A stretch of DNA of 64,000 bases from the NCBI RefSeq assembly GCF_903166585.1, contig NZ_CAESCM010000001.1:503079-567078 (forward strand). Direction: 5' to 3'. The position numbers were made by a program, and so were the translations under genes. Below the pieces are notes generated by a model. The model was given only the letters and a program-made list of their open reading frames with translations, was not told where the DNA came from and made no database searches. Positions 1 through 7,475 of this stretch are shown here, one piece after another. Source of the stretch: Pedobacter ghigonis. GTDB lineage: Bacteria; Bacteroidota; Bacteroidia; Sphingobacteriales; Sphingobacteriaceae. Each line of letters starts with the position of its first letter. Position 1 is the first letter of the stretch.

Positions 1-411
1 CCAATCACGATGGGACAGAAATACGATAGGTACAGTAATTCAATTGGAACCTACAGCGGAACAGGAGCGCCAACTTTGGGAGGAAGTTTTACAAGTCCAA
101 TTCTTAACGGATATGTTTATACCTTTGGTCAAAGAGCCCTGAATCAACCGGAAAATGCTTATGATTTTTATTATGAAATCGAAGTTTTAAATAATTCATT
201 AACTTTCAAAGGCCAAACAGCAGACATTATTCCCTGGTTTAATCAGGTGGGTTATGGTAAGCAGACCATGTGGAAAATCCCGATAGATCCGGCAACTGGC
301 TACCAAAAAACCTGGAACAAACTGGCCCAGGAAGGATATATTAAAGTAACAATTAAGAAAAACCCAAGTGGAAAATATCCGGGAGCCGTGGGGGTAGTTA
401 TTGCACAATAA
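1..411 (+). CDS. C-terminal end of polymorphic toxin, TNT-like NAD glycohydrolase domain (5' partial)
   Basis: The frame is open from base 1 (Pro-Ile-Thr precede the first Met at 10), so this is the 3' end of a longer gene cut by the window edge; the Met at 10 is probably internal. The residues resemble the TNT (tuberculosis necrotizing toxin, NAD+ glycohydrolase) fold: a GQKYDRY start with the conserved Asp-Arg, a Gly/Tyr-rich stretch, a Tyr-Tyr-Glu-Ile-Glu-Val strand, then IIPWFNQVGYGKQ, matching the family's APWF-Q-GGG-Q block whose Gln is an active-site residue, and a final LAQEGYIKV strand. TNT domains usually sit at the C-terminus of secreted effectors and kill by hydrolysing NAD in the target cell. 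The small gene 10 nt downstream fits an immunity gene. The delivery domain lies outside the window. The fold is assigned by eye; the delivery route is unknown. Confidence 0.7.
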   Translation, partial: PITMGQKYDRYSNSIGTYSGTGAPTLGGSFTSPILNGYVYTFGQRALNQPENAYDFYYEIEVLNNSLTFKGQTADIIPWFNQVGYGKQTMWKIPIDPATGYQKTWNKLAQEGYIKVTIKKNPSGKYPGAVGVVIAQ

Positions 412-421
412 AATCATTTAG

Positions 422-838
422 ATGTATTCCATTTCAAAAAAAATAGTCATTGAAAAACAGGTTGCTGTTATCAAAAACACGTTCACTAATGCAGAGATCG
501 GTAACTCAGCAGCAGTAAAATTCAAATGTTGCAACTGTGAACATGAAAATATCGTTAAAATAACACCTTATGAATCAGGCTTCCCGATTTTTCAATTGTA
601 CAATAACGAAAAGGTTTTAACTAAAAATGAATTATTAAAAAATAAAATTGTCTCCGAAACCTCCGGAAATCTACTACACTTTGGAGAATTGACCGTAAAT
701 GATTTACCAACATTGTACTTTGGAACAGATTGTCCGTCTTGTTATTCAAAATATGTTTGTGTTTTCAGCTATGGTGAAAAACAACCCGGACTTACTTTGC
801 TTACCATTTCCGGCGTATGGAAATATAACGAAGTTTAA
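422..838 (+). CDS. Probable immunity protein of the upstream TNT-like toxin (hypothetical)
   Basis: A 138-residue cytoplasmic protein without signal peptide or membrane segment. I do not recognise the family. It begins 10 nt after the toxin stop, the usual position of an immunity gene in a polymorphic-toxin locus, and its size is typical. Two cysteine clusters, KCCNC near residue 38 and CPSC near residue 105, are spaced like a zinc ribbon or zinc knuckle; this is visible in the sequence, but metal binding is inference. No other ORF follows before the convergent esterase gene, so the pair seems to be the end of the operon. It could instead be an unrelated orphan; only the position supports an immunity role. 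Confidence 0.6.
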   Translation: MYSISKKIVIEKQVAVIKNTFTNAEIGNSAAVKFKCCNCEHENIVKITPYESGFPIFQLYNNEKVLTKNELLKNKIVSETSGNLLHFGELTVNDLPTLYFGTDCPSCYSKYVCVFSYGEKQPGLTLLTISGVWKYNEV

Positions 839-1041
839 GTGAGGATATCTCAAAAATTGCCATTTGCTTATCCACAAAGTGATTTTGCGGATTCAATTTA
901 AAAGTTTCGGAAAAATATTTCCTGAAGCTACATTGGCCATCTAAAGGCAGTATATAATCTGAGTAGAAATACCTTTTGATGATAAGCTAAGGTAATATTG
1001 TTTGTCAGACTAAACTGTTTTGTCTCTCCACAGAAAAAAAC
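839..1041. other. Intergenic space between convergent genes
   Basis: About 200 AT-rich bases between the immunity gene and the shared terminator. No ORF, RNA gene or repeat is visible. Confidence 0.5.
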
Positions 1042-1071
1042 AAAGCCTGAAATCTTAGGGTTTCAGGCTTT
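1042..1071. terminator. Bidirectional rho-independent terminator
   Basis: An 11-bp perfect stem (aaagcctgaaa / tttcaggcttt) with an 8-nt loop, preceded by a run of A and followed by a run of T, so it can end transcription on both strands. It lies between the convergent immunity and esterase genes. A near-identical hairpin occurs at 41257-41290. Confidence 0.85.
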
Positions 1072-1105
1072 ATTTTTTTAAATTAATTATCCTTCGAAAA
1101 ATTCA

Positions 1106-2512
1106 TTACTTTATTTTACTGGTATCAACTTCCCAATCATCTGTTCTAAAAGGGGCTACAGGTAAACCTGCATTATTAAAAAGATTGCCTATACCGGCAT
1201 TGCTAAACTGGTAGCGCACAGCCACAGGTGTTTTTACCTTTCCGTCTGAAACAAAAATCCTATTGCCCTTTATTTTAATCTTTGCCGGATAAAAAACCTT
1301 ATCTGCACCTGCTATAAACATTTCTTTTGGCACCTCGCCCCTTAATACCAGCCCTTCAGCAGCATTATCAAAATCAATTGCAACAACACCCCTATCTATA
1401 GTAAAAGATTTTAAAAGCGGGCTTTTATAGCCTATTTTTTTAACACCATAGGTTTCGGCAAGGGCGAGATTGGCCAGGCGCGTACCCACATCTTTTTTGT
1501 TAACGGGATGAATATTCAAGGTATCGCTAACCTGATCAGAAATTATGGCCATTCCTGTTTTTGGGATAGAAAGATTTTTAGTTTGAGCTTCTCTTACCAA
1601 CGCCCCAACATTAAACTTATCATATCTAAAGGGCGCTATCTGTACATAATAAAAAGGGAAATCTTTGCTCCATGCTTTGCGCCAGGCACCAATCATCGTT
1701 TCCATCAGGTTGGCATAGCTTGCCGGAGCCTCCCTGTTGCTCTCGCCCTGATACCAGATTACACCTGCAATATTATAATTAACAATGGGTGCAATCATCG
1801 CATTATAGGCATATCCGGGGGCTACCGGCCACCAATCGGTTGGACTATTTTTTGTTGCCGCCTCTTTTAATATTTTATTATTTTCTATCAATGTAGCAGG
1901 TGTCCAAACTTCTGCCGGTGTACCGCCCCAATTGCTGCCAATAAGCCCAATAGGTACATTCAGGTCTTTGTTGAGCTGTTTACCAAAATAATAGCCCACA
2001 GCACTGAACATTTTTAATGTGTTGCTATCGCAAGCAGCCCAATTGCCATTCAAGTCATCCTGCGGCATTGTTGAAGTATTTTTAGGCACATTGAATAACC
2101 TGATATTGAGCTTTTTTAACTGATCGAATTCTTCTTTAATGCTTTTAATACCCCGGTTGTAGTCCCATTCCATATTAGATTGCCCGCTGCACACCCACAC
2201 CTCTCCAATCCATATGTTTTCCAGTACAATCTTATTTTCACCTTGCAGTGTTATCGTATATGGGCCACCAGCCTGCGGGGTCTGTAGATCAATTTTCCAC
2301 CTGGCATTCCCATCAGCCAAAGTTTCTATATTTTTATTATCCCAGGAGGTAGTAATCTTTATTTTCTCGTTTGGTGAAGCCCAACCCCATAATTTTGTAC
2401 TTGCTTTTTGTTGGAGTACCATTCCGCTGCCCAGTATATATGGCAGGCGAATTTTGGCACAGAGCGTAAAGCTTAAGCATACAACAGAAAGGAGTAAGAA
2501 GTATTTTTTCAT
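1106..2512 (-). CDS. Secreted sialate O-acetylesterase-type SGNH esterase (SASA domain)
   Basis: 468 residues with an N-terminal Sec signal (MKKYFLLLSVVCLSFTLC). The SGNH-hydrolase signature is clear: VWVCSGQSNMEW places the nucleophilic Ser at residue 112, GVIWYQGESN is the family's second conserved block, and a His-Pro motif near residue 330 (NIHPVNKKDVG) fits the catalytic His region. The family removes O-acetyl groups from sialic acids; many Bacteroidota members act on acetylated plant glycans instead, so the substrate is open. It probably works in the periplasm, exposing acetylated sugars to the glycosidases encoded further along. It is monocistronic, ending at the shared terminator at 1042-1071. 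Family assignment is strong, substrate weak. Confidence 0.88.
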   Translation of the reverse strand: MKKYFLLLSVVCLSFTLCAKIRLPYILGSGMVLQQKASTKLWGWASPNEKIKITTSWDNKNIETLADGNARWKIDLQTPQAGGPYTITLQGENKIVLENIWIGEVWVCSGQSNMEWDYNRGIKSIKEEFDQLKKLNIRLFNVPKNTSTMPQDDLNGNWAACDSNTLKMFSAVGYYFGKQLNKDLNVPIGLIGSNWGGTPAEVWTPATLIENNKILKEAATKNSPTDWWPVAPGYAYNAMIAPIVNYNIAGVIWYQGESNREAPASYANLMETMIGAWRKAWSKDFPFYYVQIAPFRYDKFNVGALVREAQTKNLSIPKTGMAIISDQVSDTLNIHPVNKKDVGTRLANLALAETYGVKKIGYKSPLLKSFTIDRGVVAIDFDNAAEGLVLRGEVPKEMFIAGADKVFYPAKIKIKGNRIFVSDGKVKTPVAVRYQFSNAGIGNLFNNAGLPVAPFRTDDWEVDTSKIK

Positions 2513-2844
2513 TTTCGAAATTTTAATTTTAAGATCATCATCATGGTGAAAATTATCTACTATTATACGACCCTCAATATTTTATCCACTTTGGTAAACC
2601 TAAACATCGTATTAAATGCATCTTTATTATTAGGTTTAGGAAATTGCATTGAAGCCAAACAATAAATTTAGCAACCAGTCTGGGCAAAAACTAAAGCTAT
2701 ATTACCAAAAAGTCCATTAATTTTACCACCAATAGCGCTAATTAAGCTGTTCTTACATACGTTGGTACTCCAAAGAAAATTTAAGCTTCGGATCGCATAT
2801 TAATGCTGTATTTTTAGGTATTTTAAATAATAAAAAGGATCAAT
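2513..2844. other. Divergent intergenic region
   Basis: 332 AT-rich bases between divergent starts of the esterase and the AlkD-like gene. It must hold promoters for both, but I see no clear match to the Bacteroidota -33/-7 consensus and no ORF or structured element. Confidence 0.5.
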
Positions 2845-3486
2845 ATGAAATTCTCTTCAAAAGCAGAAAGTGTTTTGAATCAGATTAACGCCAATACCAA
2901 GCTGGGAGACTTAAGGAACATTGCTAAGGATATCAAAAAAGACCATGAGCTGGCCATGGAACTATGGTCTGCCAAAAGTTTTTTACCCAGGCTATTGGCC
3001 ATCCTGATTATGGACAATAAGCAGATATCACAAGATTTTGTTCATGCGCTTGACAGAGATATGCAGACTCATCCATTGGATGAACGCAATCAGCTAATGG
3101 ATTGGCTTATGGCCAATCAACTTGTTAAAGACAAGAAAACCATTGCACTTATTGAATCATGGGAGAACAGTCATTCTACACTTCAGAGACGGACATTCTG
3201 GTATTACCAGGCGCGTTTAAGATGGATGGGGCAAACATCTCCTGCAAATACGCCCGAGTTATTAGCTAAAATAGAAGCAAATATCACCAAAGAGGCTCCT
3301 GAAGTTCAATGGGCGATGAATTTCACTGCTGGCTGGATCGGAATCCATGACAAACAATACCGAAACCGGTGCATTGCCCTCGGAGAACAGACTGGCCTTT
3401 ATAAAGGCGAAATGGTATCAAAAGGTTGTACCCCCAGTTATTTGCCAGAATTCATTGCCATTGAAAGCAACAAGCGAAATTTATAA
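2845..3486 (+). CDS. DNA alkylation repair-like protein (AlkD superfamily, HEAT-like repeats)
   Basis: 213 residues, all helical in character, without signal peptide. The start LGDLRNIAKDIKKDHELAMELW, the block VQWAMNFTAGWIGIH and the ending CTPSYLPEFI match the pattern of AlkD-type DNA alkylation repair proteins (PF08713), which bind alkylated DNA with HEAT-like repeats and excise 3-methyladenine or 7-methylguanine. Length fits the family (about 210-240). By eye, the segment that in Bacillus cereus AlkD holds the catalytic Trp/Asp pair (W109, D113) reads DWLMANQL here, so the Asp appears replaced by Asn; the alignment is uncertain. The start follows an A-rich AAAAAGGAT stretch that could serve as RBS. 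Glycosylase activity should not be assumed. Confidence 0.78.
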   Translation: MKFSSKAESVLNQINANTKLGDLRNIAKDIKKDHELAMELWSAKSFLPRLLAILIMDNKQISQDFVHALDRDMQTHPLDERNQLMDWLMANQLVKDKKTIALIESWENSHSTLQRRTFWYYQARLRWMGQTSPANTPELLAKIEANITKEAPEVQWAMNFTAGWIGIHDKQYRNRCIALGEQTGLYKGEMVSKGCTPSYLPEFIAIESNKRNL

Positions 3487-3676
3487 TCGGGCTTACAACA
3501 ACTATTCCTGCCTAAATGTTGCCAGATAAATGCGTAGGCGACACACACACTTCAGTCACCTATCGATCTGCTTAAGGTACTGTTTTTGACAGTTCGGTTC
3601 TATTTTGGTCAGAACATCCTGATTTTGATCGTATCATTGAACATTCCAAATCACTAACCTTGAGCAGGAGCTAACG

Positions 3677-4207
3677 ATGAGCAATAATTTAAAACAGGAT
3701 AATGCCCCTATAAATCCGGGCTGGCTGAACCAGTTTTTTTCCAAAACCAGCAATGGTAAGTCAACTTTGCCGTTCTCAATTTTTTCAATGCCTGTAGTAC
3801 AGCTTAAAAAGGAGTTCACCATCCCCTCAGCGTTTACACAGGAGATTTTAGGTTATGACCACCTGGTGGCTATCTATCTGCCTGCTTCATCATACAAGCG
3901 CGAAAGGTTGCTATATTACCATTCAGATCCGCGTTTCAGGAGTATTTCCGATGAAGATTTTGCCTGTAAGCTAATCTGCAAAATGAAACTCATTTCCATA
4001 AGCAATAGCTTTGACCAGGCAGCTGAGCAGCATTTGGGGCTGTCCATGGGGATTATCAATAGGCCACAGCTCAAAGCCCATTTCGATGTCAAGTTCATCG
4101 ACGAGAAAATATATTACAACCTGAAAGTAAAGTTTGCTTACCATGATGACCGGGAATTGGTGCATGTAATCGCTTTTAAACCGCTTGAGGGAAATGCTTT
4201 ATCTTAA
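3677..4207 (+). CDS. Hypothetical cytoplasmic protein
   Basis: 176 residues that I do not recognise. There is no signal peptide, membrane segment or metal-binding cluster. The N-terminal 40 residues are polar and rich in Asn, Ser and Lys; the rest alternates hydrophobic and charged stretches and contains a helical region around residues 95-125. It sits alone between the AlkD-like gene (190 nt upstream) and the histidine kinase gene (84 nt downstream), all on the same strand, and might share a transcript with the kinase; no terminator is visible between them. Coding is supported by an open frame of normal codon use, not by homology. Confidence 0.55.
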   Translation: MSNNLKQDNAPINPGWLNQFFSKTSNGKSTLPFSIFSMPVVQLKKEFTIPSAFTQEILGYDHLVAIYLPASSYKRERLLYYHSDPRFRSISDEDFACKLICKMKLISISNSFDQAAEQHLGLSMGIINRPQLKAHFDVKFIDEKIYYNLKVKFAYHDDRELVHVIAFKPLEGNALS

Positions 4208-4291
4208 ATCTTTGATTAGCATTTGGCTGCAAATATCTTTTAGATACATTATTATTGTAGCAATAAACAGGATAACAACCACCCGTAACAG

Positions 4292-5404
4292 ATGCCAATA
4301 GCCACAGAAACATTTTTAAGTAACAAAACCAGAAGAATTCTTTTTCTTTTCTGCGCATTTGTGCTTTACTACCTGGTATCCTTTCTTATCGATCCCTATG
4401 CTAAATTCTGGCAGAACTATTTTCAGCGCAGCCACCTTGATATTGCAGCAGAATGGCTCATTACTTTTTTATTCTGCTTTCTGGTTGCCGAAGCCACCAT
4501 TGTAATCCACAACAGACTGAATAAGCGTATCCCATGGACGAAAAATCCAGGCAAGCGCTTATTCATAGAAACGCTACTGAACATCGCAGTAGTGTTTGCC
4601 GTAATTTTATTGAATGTAATCTGCATGTACCTGATCTATAACAAAACAGAAGCAGCAGAACAGCTATCGATAGAAGACATTAGAAACCTCCTCCAGTGGA
4701 TTGTTGTAAGTCTTGTTATCGCCTTCATCATTATGGGCGTTAACACCGGGAGTTATATGGTAAACAACTGGAAGAATTCTGAACTTGAAGTTACCGAGCA
4801 GAAACTCCGGGTATCCGAACTGCGGCAGGCTTCGGTTGAGGCCGAACTTAATGCACTTAAACTTCAGCTCGACCCGCATTTCATTTTCAATAACCTGAGT
4901 GTGCTCTCCGAGCTGATCCTCGAAGACCAGGCACTGGGTTATAAATACTCAGAGAATTTTGCCAAAGTATACCGCTTCCTGCTGCTAAACTCGAAAAAGG
5001 ACCTCATCCCGCTGGAGGAAGAGCTGAAGTTTCTCCGCTCGTATATCTTCCTTACCGAGCAGCGAATCGGGAGCGGAGTAAGCTTCAATATCGCAGTTGA
5101 TCAGGCAGCTAACCAGCTGCTCATCCCGCCTTTAACCCTTCAGCTATTGATCGAAAACGCGATTAAACACAATAGAACAGGTAAAAACAATCCACTTGAA
5201 ATCAATATCTATTCTACTTTAAAAGATAACCTCGTAGTTGAGAATAAACTTATACCACTGGAACATCCCATTGGCGGATCAACCGGAATAGGACTTGCCA
5301 ATATCATCCGCCGTTTTAGCTTACTGGCAAAACAAACCCCAACAGTGGCGGCCGACGAAGGAAGTTTTAAGGTAACCATTCATCTCATAGCCAATGATCA
5401 ATAA
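4292..5404 (+). CDS. LytS/YehU-family sensor histidine kinase
   Basis: 370 residues. Four hydrophobic segments occupy about residues 12-28, 50-68, 92-115 and 130-155, followed by a coiled-coil linker rich in Glu and Leu and a His_kinase domain (PF06580 type). The phospho-acceptor His is residue 196 in DPHFIFNNL; the ATP-binding N-box reads LLIENAIKHN and a glycine-rich box GIGLANIIRRF follows. No extracellular sensor domain is present, so the signal is probably read in the membrane. The gene overlaps the next one by 11 nt, so kinase and regulator are translationally coupled. Family and partner are clear; the stimulus is not, but the RND efflux operon immediately downstream suggests toxic compounds or envelope stress. 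Confidence 0.93.
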   Translation: MPIATETFLSNKTRRILFLFCAFVLYYLVSFLIDPYAKFWQNYFQRSHLDIAAEWLITFLFCFLVAEATIVIHNRLNKRIPWTKNPGKRLFIETLLNIAVVFAVILLNVICMYLIYNKTEAAEQLSIEDIRNLLQWIVVSLVIAFIIMGVNTGSYMVNNWKNSELEVTEQKLRVSELRQASVEAELNALKLQLDPHFIFNNLSVLSELILEDQALGYKYSENFAKVYRFLLLNSKKDLIPLEEELKFLRSYIFLTEQRIGSGVSFNIAVDQAANQLLIPPLTLQLLIENAIKHNRTGKNNPLEINIYSTLKDNLVVENKLIPLEHPIGGSTGIGLANIIRRFSLLAKQTPTVAADEGSFKVTIHLIANDQ

Positions 5405-6149
5405 ACTCGTTATAATTGAAGACGAAAAACCAAATGCAGATCGTTTGGTACGCCTTATCGGAACCTTGGCCCCGGAAGCCAATATTCTGGCTATATTGGA
5501 TAGTATTGCCGATAGTGTAGAATGGTTTAATACCAATCCCCCACCTGATCTTGTAATGATGGACATCAGGTTATCTGATGGGTTAAGTTTTGATATTTTC
5601 TTAAAAGTAACAATCAGCTGTCCGGTTATTTTCACAACCGCTTATGATGAATATGCCCTGCAGGCATTCAGGCACAATGGTATTGATTACCTGCTAAAAC
5701 CCATCGAAACAGAGGAACTGGAAAAAGCCCTTAATAAGGTGAGATCACAGTCGGGCAATCCTTATGATAAAGCCGCAATGGACCACTTAATGGAATTATT
5801 AAGGCCAAAAGAGTTTAGAAATAAATTTCTGCTGCCCTTTAAAGACGGTTATAAAGTAGTACCGGTAAATGAAATCTGCTTCGTATGCCTCGAACATAGG
5901 ATTGCCACAGCGCATCTGCTTAATGGCTCTGAAGCCATCCTCCAGCATACCATGGAAGAACTGGAGCAGCAACTGGATCCTAAACTGTTTTTTCGTGCCA
6001 ACAGACAATTTATTATCCATATCGATTCGGTAAAACAGATATTAAACTATTTTAATGGAAAGCTCAAAGTCATCCTTAAAGGAAATAACGCTGAGGTGAT
6101 TGTTAGCAGGGAAAAAGCGGCATCGCTAAAAGACTGGATTTCTTTTTAG
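5394..6149 (+). CDS. LytTR-family response regulator
   Basis: 251 residues: a receiver domain (1-120) with the acidic pair in IEDEKPNADR, the phospho-acceptor Asp57 in VMMDIRLSDG, Thr in FTTAYDEYA and Lys in YLLKPIETEE, then a LytTR DNA-binding domain (about 145-250) beginning LLPFKDGYKVVPVNEI and containing the typical FFRANRQFIIHIDSV motif. LytTR proteins bind DNA through beta strands and usually recognise pairs of direct repeats. It overlaps the kinase gene by 11 nt and is followed after 163 nt by the RND operon, its most likely target (inference from position). Confidence 0.95.
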   Translation: MINKLVIIEDEKPNADRLVRLIGTLAPEANILAILDSIADSVEWFNTNPPPDLVMMDIRLSDGLSFDIFLKVTISCPVIFTTAYDEYALQAFRHNGIDYLLKPIETEELEKALNKVRSQSGNPYDKAAMDHLMELLRPKEFRNKFLLPFKDGYKVVPVNEICFVCLEHRIATAHLLNGSEAILQHTMEELEQQLDPKLFFRANRQFIIHIDSVKQILNYFNGKLKVILKGNNAEVIVSREKAASLKDWISF

Positions 6150-6312
6150 TGATCGGAAAGGCTGGCTTATGAGAAAAATGGAATAATCAGCTAAACGCTT
6201 CAGGAAGATACGCTTTCGTTTCAAACCTGATTTAAGACGCTTGAGTTAGATTTCACTTCAAAACCTTTGCCATTATATCTTCTTTTGCACCGTAAAAAAA
6301 GATATAATCGAC

Positions 6313-7455
6313 ATGATAAAACAGAAGATTCAGGTAGCAAATATGGTCAGGTTTGTCCTGCTTATTGCGATATCGGTAATGGCCGCATCATGCGGGAGCA
6401 AGCAAGAAGAAGCCCCGCAGCAACAGGCCATCAAGGTAGATTTCCTTACCATTGAACCATCCGCTGCAAGCCTCGAGAAAAAGTATCCGGGTACCATTGA
6501 AGGTGCTGTGAACGTAGATATCAAAGCACAGGTATCAGGCTATCTAGAGCAGATATACGTGAAAGAAGGCGACTACGTAACCAAGGGACAAGCACTCTTT
6601 AAAATAAAAGGCGATGTTTTTCAGGAACAGGTAAACAACAGTCAGGCCAGTTTAAAAGCTGCACAGGCAGCACAGGCCACAGCGAAGATAGAGGTAGAAA
6701 AAATCCGCTCGCTGGTTGAAGGTAAAGTGGTTTCGCCTTTACAGTTGGAAACGGCTCAGGCACAATACGAATCGGCCGCTGCACAGGTATTGCAGGCAAG
6801 GGCAGCATTAGGCGCTTCGAAGATTAATGCAAATTTTGCAGTAATTAAAGCCCCAGTTAGTGGCTATATTGGCCGGATTCCCAACCGCATAGGCAACCTG
6901 GTAACGCCCTCAGACACTGCACCCTTAACCTCATTATCAGACATTAACCAGGTTTTCGTTTATTTCTCAATGAGTGAGGCCGATTTTATCGCTTACACCA
7001 AAGACAAAAAATCGGGTATCGCAGGCAACCAGGTAGATATGGTAATGGCTGATGGGAAAATATTCGACCACACCGGAACCCTCGAACTGGCCAGTGGAAA
7101 CATCGACCAATCTACCGGCACCATGGCCTTAAAAGCAATTTTCCCAAATCCAGATAAGATGTTGCGATCAGGTGGCTCGGCAAGGATTATCCTGAGCCGG
7201 AATATCAGTTCGACCTTAAGGGTACCTATGGCAGGTGTTAAGGATATTCAGGACAAACTTTTTGTATTCGTTCTTGGCGACAGCAACCAGGTAGAAATGA
7301 AACCTATCGAAGTAGCAGGTCATTCGGGTAACGATTATATCATCTCATCAGGGCTTAAAGCCGGCGACAGGATTGCCCTAAACAGCATTGATAACCTTAA
7401 CCACGGCGTGAAAGTAAGTCCAACCCCTGCAAAAGGCGATTTATCAAAGAAATAA
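6313..7455 (+). CDS. RND efflux periplasmic adaptor (MFP) lipoprotein
   Basis: 380 residues of the AcrA/MexA family. The N-terminus is a lipoprotein signal with lipobox MAASC (Cys27), anchoring it to a membrane. The order is typical: a biotinyl/lipoyl-like half (VDIKAQVSGYLEQIYVKEGDYVTKGQ), an alpha-helical hairpin rich in Ala/Gln (about 100-165), the second lipoyl half (FAVIKAPVSGYIGRIPNRIGNLV), beta-barrel and membrane-proximal domains. It bridges the inner-membrane pump and the outer-membrane channel encoded directly downstream (20 nt to the pump gene). A start at Met11 would also leave a good signal peptide; I keep the first Met. Confidence 0.95.
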   Translation: MIKQKIQVANMVRFVLLIAISVMAASCGSKQEEAPQQQAIKVDFLTIEPSAASLEKKYPGTIEGAVNVDIKAQVSGYLEQIYVKEGDYVTKGQALFKIKGDVFQEQVNNSQASLKAAQAAQATAKIEVEKIRSLVEGKVVSPLQLETAQAQYESAAAQVLQARAALGASKINANFAVIKAPVSGYIGRIPNRIGNLVTPSDTAPLTSLSDINQVFVYFSMSEADFIAYTKDKKSGIAGNQVDMVMADGKIFDHTGTLELASGNIDQSTGTMALKAIFPNPDKMLRSGGSARIILSRNISSTLRVPMAGVKDIQDKLFVFVLGDSNQVEMKPIEVAGHSGNDYIISSGLKAGDRIALNSIDNLNHGVKVSPTPAKGDLSKK

Positions 7456-7475
7456 TCAGCTTAAAAAAAGAAAAC

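Noticed and set aside
3347..3529. 60-codon ORF overlapping the end of the AlkD-like gene
   Set aside because: It lies mostly inside a clearly coding frame and has no features of its own.
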